From contig JAFVWS010000010.1 of the NCBI GenBank assembly GCA_017501545.1, forward strand, positions 1-40,693: 40,693 nucleotides of DNA, in the 5' to 3' direction. A program made the position numbers and the translations under genes. This DNA comes from Clostridia bacterium. GTDB lineage: Bacteria > Bacillota > Clostridia > Oscillospirales > CAG-272. Under the pieces are notes generated by a model. The model worked only from the letters and a program-made list of their open reading frames with translations. It did not search any database and was not told the DNA's origin. Shown here piece after piece: positions 1-7,002 of the stretch (the stretch's first letter is position 1; each line of letters begins with the position of its first letter).

Positions 1-20
1 CAGACAGACAGACAGACAGA
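1..20. repeat. CAGA tetranucleotide repeat, five copies
   Basis: The window opens with five perfect head-to-tail copies of CAGA. The array may continue to the left, outside the window, so its full length is unknown. It is a simple-sequence repeat of the kind that can slip during replication. Whether it lies in an upstream gene or in the leader of the gene at 142 cannot be seen. Confidence 0.8.
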
Positions 21-61
21 GATAACCTCTGCCTTTTTTGGCATACAATTAGATAGGTAAT

Positions 62-110
62 AAACCGTTTTCAAACGGGCTTTTCGGCTCGCTTGAAAAC
101 GGTTTTTTTA
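62..110 (+). terminator. intrinsic terminator or leader attenuator
   Basis: A 13-bp perfect stem (62-74 pairing with 93-105) is followed by a run of T (103-109). It ends only about 30 bp before the ATG at 142, and I see no promoter between the hairpin and that gene. It could be the terminator of a gene outside the window, or an attenuator in the leader of the downstream gene. Confidence 0.75.
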
Positions 111-141
111 TATTAAAAAATTTAAAAAGGAGAAAACCAAA

Positions 142-2739
142 ATGAAGAAAAAGATTATCCTAATTGCTTCTTTAATCTTTGCATTTGCGTGCATCTTTGC
201 AATAACAGTTAGTGCAGAGTGTGCTGGTGGGTGCGATAACAGAGTTGTTTATCAAACAGGAAGCAACGGATTTCTTGGCGAAGTAACTGTTGTTGACTCT
301 TGCGAAACATGTGGCTACGTTAATTCAATCGAAAAGGTTGAACCTTTGTTCGTTACAAAGGGCTATTCATATAGCGCAGACGGTAGCATTACACAACGCT
401 ATGCAGTAAACAGAGATGCAGTTGCACGCTTTGAGGAATTAACTGGCGAAGCTGTTAAGTTTGGTGCTGTTTCAGCAACAAGAAATCACATTGGCGCTGG
501 TCCAATTGACTCAAACGGAAATCCGGTAAGTGGCAAGGTTTCATCAATGGACTTTACAAATACAAAGTATGACCTTTTTGACGTAGTAGTAAAGGACATT
601 CCAGAAACCTATCAAGCAAGCACAGAAATCATTTGCTGTGCATACGTTGTTGTTGGTGAAAAGGTTGTTTACATTGATAACGGCGTACAAACCTCAAAGG
701 ATAAGGCATATACCTTCGAGGCAGTAAAGGCTATTGTAGATGGTGGCATTGTAGCTACCCCAATGCCAGAAAAGCAAGAGTGGGACGAGGACGGCTCACT
801 TAAGATTTTGACAATCGGTAATAGCTATTCAGACGATTTGACCGAGTATGCATACAACGTTGCAAAATCACTCGGCATTGAAAATGTTGAGGTTGCAAAC
901 CTACGTGCAAATTCTTGCTCACTTGCAACACACCTTTCAAATGCACAAAAAGATACTGGCTACTATATGTTCAGATACTGGGGCGACAAGTCAGACAAAT
1001 GGACTGACTACGGCTCATGGAGCAATAATGGTACATATAAGATTAGCACAGCAGTAACACAATCTGACTGGGACTACATTATTTTCCAACAGGTAAGCAC
1101 ATCAAGCACAAATGCTGACTCATATGACGACCTAAATGGCCTTATTTCAGAGGTTAAAAAGCTCAATGCAACAGCAAAATACGGCTGGCATATGACATGG
1201 AGCGCACAATCAAACTCTGATGCAATGTATGAGGGTATCGTAAGCGCAGTTCAGTCAAAGATTGTAACAAATGACGATATTGATGTAATCATTCCTACAG
1301 GTACAACAATTCAAAACGCAAGAACAACAAGCGTAGTTGACCCTGTTTCATTTATGAGAAACGCAAATAATAACCACCTTAACTACGGTCTTGGTAGATA
1401 TGCTGCTGCTCTTACATTGGTAAATAAACTCACAGGTCTTTCAATTGATAATATCGAATATGCGCCAACTGCCGATACAGAAGGACATACATTTGAGCTC
1501 AAGACATATGAAATTGGTATAGCTATTGACGCAGTTAATAAGGCAGTTGCAAATCCATTTGAGGCTACTGACATCACTCTTACACTTGAAGAGGCTGCAA
1601 TGAAGGGTGCTACATTGCTTAACAATGATGACCTCAATTTGACAAAGAGCTCATACTACAACAAAAACGCAGGCGAATTCTACTTTGAGCCTCTTTCCGG
1701 TGAAAAGTGGGCAGATGTTTCAACAGTATATGACTATGGCCGTTATTTTGCAACAAAGATGTTTACAAAACAAACTCTTCCTGTTGGCTCTATAATTGAG
1801 GTAAGCGGTGGATACAAGTATTTCGTTGAAAGCTGGGAGCTTGATGAAAATGGCACACCTATTGCCGGCACAGGCGCATTTAACTCACGCTTTAGTGCAA
1901 CTGGTGCTACAAGCAACTCTGACGCAAGCGCATTTGTTGACACCTACCGTGTAGTTATTACAGAGGATTGGTGGGAAGGTAAGGATATTGTAGCATTTAA
2001 TATCGGTAACACAGCAACAATTCTTTCAGGCGTTTATGAAGACGATATTGCAAACGTATTTAAGATTTACGTTTCATATAGTGCAGAAGAAAAGAACGAA
2101 GATGGCGCAAAGGACGCTGAGGGCAACCTCTACGACCCAACACCATACGATAAGCCAGCGTATGCTCCAAAGCATACCATAATTGGTAGCGATGGTAAGG
2201 TTAAGAAGGAAGCAATCAACTTTGAGGCTTCAACTGTAATTGATGGCAAGACATACTATGCCCTTACACTTGAAGAGATGGATTTCAAGGGTGGATTCTA
2301 TAACTGCTTTGATAACACAGACAGAAGCTTTACTTGGAACACCACATATACAAGTGCAAGAAAGTTTGGTAATGATGAGCTTCTCAATGGCATGTACATT
2401 TGGGTAAACAAAAATCTTAAGGCTGATAGCTGGGTAACTGACGGCGAATTCTACAAAGGCGCAGATAATGGAGCAAGTGGCTCAAGCTATTATCGTAGTG
2501 GTGAATATACAATTAAGAACTCCACAACTGGTGACTTTATAGAGGTTACAGACGAGTGGTGGTCACAAAAGATTGTTGGAAGTGACTGGGCAGACTGGTT
2601 TACTGAAGATAAACAAGGTGAGGGACCATTTACCGTTCGTGGTATGTATATTCGTCATAATGGCGGAACAGAAGCAAGTGCGCAAGATGCATACAACTAC
2701 TTCAAAATCTACGTTCCAGCTGATATGATAGCAGAATAA
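142..2739 (+). CDS. secreted DUF4886 (SGNH-hydrolase-like) multidomain protein
   Basis: Seen: an 865-residue protein with a signal peptide (MKKK, hydrophobic core, cleavage near residue 25) and AAGGAG upstream of the ATG. Residues 26-195 form a cysteine-containing module with CAGGC, CETC, EPLFVTKGYS and IICCAYVVVGE blocks. Residues about 220-470 match my knowledge of DUF4886: LKILTIGNSYSDD with the SGNH-like Gly-Asn-Ser around 226-228, and the late histidine in NHLNYGLGRYAAAL (H412). The C-terminal half has two degenerate copies of a ~190-residue domain, each starting LTLEE and ending in a YFKIYV/VFKIYV strand, with DEWW/EDWW inside each. Inference: an exported hydrolase-like protein, perhaps acting on esterified glycans; substrate unknown. 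The first module resembles the C termini of the proteins at 9547 and 12259. The 51-residue gene follows 17 bp later. Confidence 0.8.
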   Translation: MKKKIILIASLIFAFACIFAITVSAECAGGCDNRVVYQTGSNGFLGEVTVVDSCETCGYVNSIEKVEPLFVTKGYSYSADGSITQRYAVNRDAVARFEELTGEAVKFGAVSATRNHIGAGPIDSNGNPVSGKVSSMDFTNTKYDLFDVVVKDIPETYQASTEIICCAYVVVGEKVVYIDNGVQTSKDKAYTFEAVKAIVDGGIVATPMPEKQEWDEDGSLKILTIGNSYSDDLTEYAYNVAKSLGIENVEVANLRANSCSLATHLSNAQKDTGYYMFRYWGDKSDKWTDYGSWSNNGTYKISTAVTQSDWDYIIFQQVSTSSTNADSYDDLNGLISEVKKLNATAKYGWHMTWSAQSNSDAMYEGIVSAVQSKIVTNDDIDVIIPTGTTIQNARTTSVVDPVSFMRNANNNHLNYGLGRYAAALTLVNKLTGLSIDNIEYAPTADTEGHTFELKTYEIGIAIDAVNKAVANPFEATDITLTLEEAAMKGATLLNNDDLNLTKSSYYNKNAGEFYFEPLSGEKWADVSTVYDYGRYFATKMFTKQTLPVGSIIEVSGGYKYFVESWELDENGTPIAGTGAFNSRFSATGATSNSDASAFVDTYRVVITEDWWEGKDIVAFNIGNTATILSGVYEDDIANVFKIYVSYSAEEKNEDGAKDAEGNLYDPTPYDKPAYAPKHTIIGSDGKVKKEAINFEASTVIDGKTYYALTLEEMDFKGGFYNCFDNTDRSFTWNTTYTSARKFGNDELLNGMYIWVNKNLKADSWVTDGEFYKGADNGASGSSYYRSGEYTIKNSTTGDFIEVTDEWWSQKIVGSDWADWFTEDKQGEGPFTVRGMYIRHNGGTEASAQDAYNYFKIYVPADMIAE

Positions 2740-2756
2740 TTAAGGAGGTAAAGATA

Positions 2757-2912
2757 ATGAAAAAGTATATTAGTCCACTCTATCAAAGAGAAGAAATTGA
2801 AACTGAAGACATTATGAACGCCTCCAGTATTATTGATGCTGGTCAGGATGAAATGGAAAACGTTTCTGGCGACAAGGGTATTTTTGAAACAATTTTTGAT
2901 GAAATATTCTAA
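2757..2912 (+). CDS. small 51-residue protein, function unknown
   Basis: ATG at 2757 has a near-perfect TAAGGAGGT ribosome-binding site and the frame runs 51 codons to TAA. The product begins MKKYISPLYQREEIETEDIM and is strongly acidic, with a hydrophobic C-terminal patch (GIFETIFDEIF). It has no signal peptide or cysteines. It lies 17 bp behind the large secreted protein and directly ahead of a strong terminator, so the two form a transcription unit. From memory, short proteins with a K-Y-x-x-P-x-Y ... E-T-x-D-I pattern are common in gut Firmicutes, without known function. The start and the coding call rest on the ribosome-binding site and the position between stop and terminator. Confidence 0.75.
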   Translation: MKKYISPLYQREEIETEDIMNASSIIDAGQDEMENVSGDKGIFETIFDEIF

Positions 2913-2916
2913 AAAC

Positions 2917-2947
2917 AAAAAGCAACTGCTTCGGCAGTTGCTTTTTT
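2917..2947 (+). terminator. intrinsic terminator
   Basis: GCAACTGC (2922-2929), a TTCG tetraloop, and GCAGTTGC (2934-2941) followed by six T. Five A residues ahead of the stem extend the pairing. It ends the unit formed by the secreted protein and the 51-residue gene. Confidence 0.93.
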
Positions 2948-2978
2948 AGTTGACAAGACAACTAAAAAGAGTTATAAT
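2946..2978 (+). promoter_or_regulatory. consensus sigma-A promoter with an inverted repeat over the -35
   Basis: TTGACA at 2950-2955 and TATAAT at 2973-2978 are separated by 17 bp, a perfect housekeeping promoter for the lipoprotein gene at 3009. A perfect 7-bp inverted repeat, TTAGTTG and CAACTAA with a 6-bp spacer (2946-2965), overlaps the -35 box and could be an operator. It could also be chance adjacency to the preceding terminator T-run. Confidence 0.88.
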
Positions 2979-3008
2979 AAAGATAGAAATTAGAAACGAG
3001 GGCGTAAA

Positions 3009-3386
3009 ATGAAAAAGACACTTAAATTTACTGCTTTGGCACTTGTTATATTATCCTTTACAATTATGCTTGTTGCCTGCACATTTGATACATATGAATC
3101 AAGGCTTATTGATGCTGGCTATGACGTTGAAAGATATGAGGATGAAGCACTTCTTGGTGAGCAGGAAAGGTTTGAAAAAATGGGCTACGAGATAAAGGAA
3201 TATCTTATAGCAACAAAGATTTCTATAAGCTCATTTGAGGTTGTGACAATTATTAAATTCAACACAACTAAGGAAGCGCAAAGGTATATAGACGAGGAAA
3301 TGACAGGTACAGAGGCTGTGCGTCAAGGCGCAGTAGTTCTTTTCGGCTCTGAAAATGCAAAGAATACAGCACTTGGAAATAAATAA
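3009..3386 (+). CDS. small predicted lipoprotein, function unknown
   Basis: A 125-residue product with a lipoprotein signal: MKK, a hydrophobic stretch, then the lipobox LVAC with Cys24 as the predicted lipidated residue. It should be anchored on the outer face of the membrane. The mature part (about 100 residues) is mixed charged. The segment around residues 70-105 (EVVTIIKFNTTKEAQRYIDEEM) reads like an alpha/beta fold, reminiscent of small proteins that measure or score variables, but I do not recognise a family. It has its own consensus promoter and a terminator shared with the convergent azlD, so it is probably monocistronic. GAGGG precedes the ATG by about 6 nt. Confidence 0.75.
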   Translation: MKKTLKFTALALVILSFTIMLVACTFDTYESRLIDAGYDVERYEDEALLGEQERFEKMGYEIKEYLIATKISISSFEVVTIIKFNTTKEAQRYIDEEMTGTEAVRQGAVVLFGSENAKNTALGNK

Positions 3387-3390
3387 AGAA

Positions 3391-3425
3391 AAAAGACTTG
3401 CTTTTTGGCAAGTCTTTTCTTTTTA
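3391..3425. terminator. bidirectional intrinsic terminator
   Basis: AAAAGACTTGC and GCAAGTCTTTT flank a T-rich loop, with A and T runs on the two sides. It lies between the lipoprotein gene and the convergent azlD, and the azlD stop codon is in its edge, so it can serve both strands. Confidence 0.88.
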
Positions 3426-3734
3426 AAATAGCATAATAATAAGCTCAACAAAAAGGGCACCAAGTGATGCTGCAATTGCAACCACGGTAAGGCTCTTTTT
3501 CTTAAAGGCAAAGATGATACCAACCAAAAGCCCAACAAAGCCAGAGGCAATGTTTCCTGTTGAATAAATAATGGCTGGAAACGTCATTGCTGCTAAAACT
3601 GCGTAAGGAATATAGTATAAAAACGACCTTACAAAGCGATTGTTAATAGTGCGCTTAAATAGCGCCAATGGCACAGCCCTGATTAAATAGGTGGAGCCAG
3701 AAAGAATTAAAAGATAAATAAAGAAATCAACCAT
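3423..3734 (-). CDS. azlD: AzlD-family branched-chain amino acid exporter subunit
   Basis: About 103 residues with three to four hydrophobic segments, matching the size and pattern of AzlD, the small membrane partner of AzlC. Together these export branched-chain amino acids (and toxic analogues such as 4-azaleucine) by proton motive force, as known for Bacillus AzlCD and the related YgaZH/BrnFE pairs. I place the start at MVDFFIYLL (ATG 3734), not at an in-frame ATG seven codons earlier. The nearer ATG has AGGAGGAGG 7-8 nt upstream, and its 8-bp overlap with the azlC stop (AATGGTTGA) is typical of coupled pairs. The segment RAVPLALFKR and a proline-containing TFPAI motif fit the family. Confidence 0.88.
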   Translation of the reverse strand: MVDFFIYLLILSGSTYLIRAVPLALFKRTINNRFVRSFLYYIPYAVLAAMTFPAIIYSTGNIASGFVGLLVGIIFAFKKKSLTVVAIAASLGALFVELIIMLF

Positions 3735-4437
3735 TTTCAGCCTCCTCCTGTCCACGCTTAATAGGAAATAGAAGCGCGCCTAAGGCGGCGGCTAAAATAG
3801 CAGAAATGCTAATTGAAATGCCAGATGGAATTTCCTTTAACACTGGTAAATAGTAAAATGCACAGTGAAGCAGTGAAGCTATTACAATTACGATAAATAT
3901 AGACCTTGATTTTTTTGCAGGCGGTATAATTATGGCAAGGAACATACCATAAATTGCAATGCAAAGTGAAGCCATAATAATAGGTGGCAAAACGTTGCCG
4001 ATAAGCGCGCCAAGCAGGGTGCCAAGCGTCCAGCCCACCCAAGGCAGAGTTGAAAGTCCAAGGAAAAACTTAGGCTCAACGGTTTTTTCGTTTGACGCAA
4101 CGGCGAAAATCTCGTCCGTCATAAAAAAGCCAAGAAGCCACCTTTTTATTCCCTTGAATTTCGGTGATACCTTTTGGGAAAGGGACACTGACATAAAGGA
4201 ATATCGCATATTTATAGTAAGCTGTGAAATAAGCATGGTTAAATACCCACCAGGGGACACCATAACCTCAATGCCTGCAAGCTGTCCTGCCGAGGTTAAG
4301 GTAAGGGCAGAAATAATAACTGCCTGCCACCAGTCAAAGCCCAAGGAAACAGCCATAATTCCAAAGGTAAAGGATACCGAAAGATACCCAAGCCCGATAG
4401 GAACACCAGCCTTAAGCCCTTTTAAATAAAGTTTCAT
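3727..4437 (-). CDS. azlC: AzlC-family branched-chain amino acid exporter subunit
   Basis: A 236-residue integral membrane protein. The N-terminal GLKAGVPIGLGYLSVSFTFGIMA and the following SALTLTSAGQLAG are the family-typical AzlC blocks, and I count about six or more hydrophobic helices. The partner azlD follows with an 8-bp overlap. I chose ATG 4437 (MKLYLKGLKAG), because GAAGGA lies about 9 nt upstream and the upstream extension (MYRASPHIG) is only the reading frame passing through the preceding gene. The start codon overlaps the stop of the four-helix-bundle gene as ATGA, so translation of the three genes is likely coupled. Substrate preference among branched-chain amino acids cannot be read from the sequence. 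Confidence 0.9.
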   Translation of the reverse strand: MKLYLKGLKAGVPIGLGYLSVSFTFGIMAVSLGFDWWQAVIISALTLTSAGQLAGIEVMVSPGGYLTMLISQLTINMRYSFMSVSLSQKVSPKFKGIKRWLLGFFMTDEIFAVASNEKTVEPKFFLGLSTLPWVGWTLGTLLGALIGNVLPPIIMASLCIAIYGMFLAIIIPPAKKSRSIFIVIVIASLLHCAFYYLPVLKEIPSGISISISAILAAALGALLFPIKRGQEEAENG

Positions 4438-4790
4438 TTTGATTTTTCCTTCAAAGTAGTTATAGAAGAAACCAATATGCGGCGAAGCTCTATACATGAT
4501 TTTTGGTGATTTTTGAATTTCACTTCGCTTATGCTGGCCGTTTCATACAACAACTCAAGCCAATACTCACTCTCGTTACACTCTTTGAGTGCAATTTCAA
4601 ACTTTGAGATAAAGTCCTTTGTTCCCTGCGCATATTGCGCTTCATGCACGTTTGCTCCAACGGATGTACCCGAGCGCAACAGTTGGTTGATCAAAGTGGC
4701 TTCAACATTATTTTGTTTTAATCTTCGGCAAAGAAACACGATGCTCTTAGCAAATTCTTTGGATTTATTCCTCAAAACGCTATCAGTCAT
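4434..4790 (-). CDS. four-helix-bundle protein (23S rRNA-IVP / bAvd-like family)
   Basis: 118 residues from ATG 4790 (MTDSVLRNKSKEFAKSIV), chosen because AGGAGG precedes it and the longer frame runs back into the repeat. The hallmarks of the four-helix-bundle family are clear: FAKSIVFLCRRL, then LINQLLRSGTSVGANVHEAQYAQGTKDFISKFEIALKECNESEYWLELL. The family includes proteins encoded in intervening sequences of 23S rRNA and is related to the Avd protein of diversity-generating retroelements. The function of free-standing members is not settled. Two things are unusual. Its stop overlaps the azlC start (ATGA), so it heads an amino acid exporter operon. Its start codon is also the left boundary of a 193-bp hairpin-rich tandem repeat. 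Confidence 0.88.
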   Translation of the reverse strand: MTDSVLRNKSKEFAKSIVFLCRRLKQNNVEATLINQLLRSGTSVGANVHEAQYAQGTKDFISKFEIALKECNESEYWLELLYETASISEVKFKNHQKSCIELRRILVSSITTLKEKSK

Positions 4791-5179
4791 TCCATCCTCC
4801 TGTAACTTCAAACTTGGCGAAGCCAATCATAACTTGTCACAGGCAACCATAACTGACAACTCGTTTCGCAGATGGAGAACGAGAAGTTATGAGTTTAGAG
4901 TTATGAATTTGGCTTCGCCAAATGTTATGATATGACCATTTCTGCGAAACGATCATAGTTGACTTGAGCTGCGCTCAAGTCATTCCAAACTCCTGTAACT
5001 TCAAACTTGGCGAAGCCAATCATAACTTGCCACAGGCAATCATAACTGACAACTCGTTTCGCAGATGGAGAACGAGAAGTTATGAGTTTAGAGTTATGAA
5101 TTTGGCTTCGCCAAATGTTATGATATGACCGTTTCTGCGAAACGATCATAGTTGACTCGAGCTACGCTCAAGTCATTCC
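4788..5179. repeat. two tandem copies of a 193-bp hairpin-rich repeat
   Basis: Copy A is 4788-4980 and copy B 4981-5173; the first six bases recur at 5174-5179. The copies differ at only a handful of positions. Each holds CTTGGCGAAGCCAA and its reverse complement TTGGCTTCGCCAA ~90 bp apart, CGTTTCGCAGA and its complement TCTGCGAAACG, a CTCGTT/AACGAG hairpin, and a terminal palindrome (GACTTGAGC-TGC-GCTCAAGTC, 4961-4981; imperfect at 5154-5174). On the minus strand, GGAATGA occurs three times: at the guaA stop, between the copies, and at the four-helix-bundle start. The minus-strand frame across 4925-5149 changes identity between repeat copies and is not convincing as a gene. I read this as a non-coding repetitive element, possibly mobile. 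Confidence 0.9.
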
Positions 5180-6171
5180 CATTCAATAGTGCCAGTTGGC
5201 TTTGGAGTTAGGTCGTAGAGAACACGGTTAATGCCCTCAACCTCGCTTGTGATACGGGCTGTGATTTTGTGTAGAATAGCGTATGGAATTTCCTCAATTG
5301 TTGCACTCATTGCGTCCTTTGTGTTAACTGCACGGATAATTGCAGGCCAACCCTCATAACGGCTTTCGTCCTTTACACCAACGCTCTTGATATCAGGAAC
5401 TATGATAAAGTATTGCCATACTGTCTTATTAAGGCCAGCATTTTCAAATTCCTCACGCAAGATTGCATCAGCCTCTCTAAGTGCATTAAGTCTGTCTCTT
5501 GTGATGGCACCAAGGCAACGTACACCAAGGCCAGGACCTGGGAATGGCTGACGATAAACCATTTCGCGTGGAAGACCTAAAGCCTCACCAACAACTCTAA
5601 CCTCGTCCTTGAAAAGAAGCTTAATTGGCTCAACAAGCTCAAATTGAAGGTCATCAGGTAAGCCACCAACGTTGTGGTGCGATTTAACAGCCTTTTTGCC
5701 CTCGGCTTGCTTAATGCTTTCAAGAATATCGGGATAGATTGTGCCTTGAGCCAAGAACTTGATATCATCAAGCTTTCTTGCTTCCTCCTCAAACACGCGA
5801 ATAAACTCGCCACCGATTATCTTACGCTTTGATTCTGGTGCATCAACACCAGCAAGCTTGTCTAAAAATCTGTCTGTTGCATCAACGTAAACAAGGTTGG
5901 CATTAAGGCCGTTTTTGAATACCTCGATTACGTTTTCGCTCTCGCCCTTGCGCATAAGTCCGTGGTTAACGTGTACGCAAACAAGCTGCTTGCCGATAGC
6001 CTTAATTAAAAGTGCTGCAACAACGCTTGAGTCAACACCACCGGAGAGAGCAAGAAGCACCTTGCCGTCTTTAACTTGGTTTCTGATTTCTTTAACCTGC
6101 TCGTCAATAAATGCGTTTGCAAGCTCAAGATTAGTGATACGAGCCATTGATTCTGGACGTACGTTTGACAT
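5173..6171 (-). CDS. guaA: GMP synthetase, ATP-pyrophosphatase subunit (stand-alone)
   Basis: 332 residues. The PP-loop SGGVDSS at 43-49 is the ATP-pyrophosphatase signature, and KSHHNVGGLP, QPFPGPGLGVRCLG and the C-terminal ending LTPKPTGTIEWE are GMP synthetase dimerisation-domain motifs. The enzyme adenylates XMP and replaces the adenylate with ammonia to give GMP. Ordinary bacterial GuaA is ~510-525 residues with an N-terminal glutaminase domain. That domain is absent here, and the upstream DNA is promoter and intergenic sequence, not remnant coding. So this is a GuaAb-type two-subunit enzyme (as in archaea), or it uses free ammonia; the glutaminase would lie outside the window. GGGGG precedes the ATG by 7-8 nt. 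Confidence 0.93.
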   Translation of the reverse strand: MSNVRPESMARITNLELANAFIDEQVKEIRNQVKDGKVLLALSGGVDSSVVAALLIKAIGKQLVCVHVNHGLMRKGESENVIEVFKNGLNANLVYVDATDRFLDKLAGVDAPESKRKIIGGEFIRVFEEEARKLDDIKFLAQGTIYPDILESIKQAEGKKAVKSHHNVGGLPDDLQFELVEPIKLLFKDEVRVVGEALGLPREMVYRQPFPGPGLGVRCLGAITRDRLNALREADAILREEFENAGLNKTVWQYFIIVPDIKSVGVKDESRYEGWPAIIRAVNTKDAMSATIEEIPYAILHKITARITSEVEGINRVLYDLTPKPTGTIEWE

Positions 6172-6203
6172 AGGAAATTCCCCCTAAAAATAAGAATAAA
6201 AAA

Positions 6204-6232
6204 ATTATAGCACAATTGCTTTTTTAGTGCAA
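6204..6232 (-). promoter_or_regulatory. sigma-A promoter for guaA
   Basis: On the minus strand, TTGCAC (6227-6232) and TATAAT (6204-6209) are 17 bp apart, about 35 bp upstream of the guaA start. GCAC and GTGC border the spacer, making a weak dyad. I see no guanine riboswitch in this short leader. Confidence 0.82.
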
Positions 6233-6250
6233 TATTTTTTTAAAAATTTT

Positions 6251-6290
6251 TAAAAATTAAAGTCTAAAAGCGCTAATTCATAGCGCTTTT
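6251..6290 (-). terminator. intrinsic terminator after pflA
   Basis: On the minus strand AAAAGCGCTA, a 5-nt loop and TAGCGCTTTT form a perfect 10-bp stem with T-rich sequence behind. The pflA stop codon TAG is inside the 3' arm of the hairpin. Confidence 0.82.
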
Positions 6291-7001
6291 AATTATGTTA
6301 TAGGCTGTTTCGGCGTCGCTTGTGCTAAGCGCCTTGGTCTTTTCAAGCGGGCAGGTGATTCCAAGCGATTTATATTTGTGCTCACCCATTTTGTGGAAGG
6401 GAAGTACCTCGATTTTTTCAATATTAGTAAACCCCTTTAAGAATTTGCCAAGCAGGGTTAAATATTCGTCCTTATATGTAATTTCTGGGACGATAACGTG
6501 GCGCACACGCATTTTTACGCCCTTTTCGTTTAGGTAACGTGCAAAATCAAGCACGTTTTCGTTTGTGTGGCCGGTTAGTTTAATATGCTCGCTTTTGTCA
6601 ATGTGCTTAATATCAAGCATAACAAGGTCACAAAGGGAGAGAAGCTTGTCCACCTTACTTAGTCTTTCGCTGTTTTTTCTGTCGAAAACACAGCCAGAGG
6701 TGTCAAGGCAGGTGTGTATGCCTTTGTCTTTAGCCAAGGAAAAAAGCTCTATTAAAAAATCAAGCTGAAGCATAGGCTCCCCACCGCTGACGGTTAAGCC
6801 ACCGGTTCTATAAAAGGAGATATTACGCGTCATTTTATTAAGCACGTCCGAGGCGCTATATTCCTTGCCACCGTGCCCCCAGGAATCAGGGTTGTGGCAG
6901 TAAAGACAGCGCATAGGACAGCCTTGTAAAAATACTACAAATCGTACCCCTGGCCCGTCAACCGTGCCAAAGGTTTCGAAGGAGTGAACGTAGCCCTGCA
7001 T
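6273..7001 (-). CDS. pflA: pyruvate formate-lyase activating enzyme
   Basis: A 242-residue radical-SAM enzyme. The N-terminal block HSFETFGTVDGPGVRFVVF is characteristic of PflA, and GCPMRCLYCHNPD carries the CxxxCxxC cluster ligands (Cys28, Cys32, Cys35). The GGEP S-adenosylmethionine motif follows (TVSGGEPMLQ). It abstracts hydrogen from a glycine of PflB to make the glycyl radical, under anoxic conditions in the cytoplasm. Its ATG is 1 bp after the pflB stop and has no strong ribosome-binding site of its own, so translation is probably coupled to pflB. The length is normal for the family (about 245). Confidence 0.96.
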   Translation of the reverse strand: MQGYVHSFETFGTVDGPGVRFVVFLQGCPMRCLYCHNPDSWGHGGKEYSASDVLNKMTRNISFYRTGGLTVSGGEPMLQLDFLIELFSLAKDKGIHTCLDTSGCVFDRKNSERLSKVDKLLSLCDLVMLDIKHIDKSEHIKLTGHTNENVLDFARYLNEKGVKMRVRHVIVPEITYKDEYLTLLGKFLKGFTNIEKIEVLPFHKMGEHKYKSLGITCPLEKTKALSTSDAETAYNIIKSAMN

Positions 7002-7002
7002 A

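Noticed and set aside
4925-5149. 74-codon minus-strand frame inside the tandem repeat
   Set aside because: It spans the repeat junction, has no ribosome-binding site at its start, and its translation is that of a non-coding hairpin repeat.
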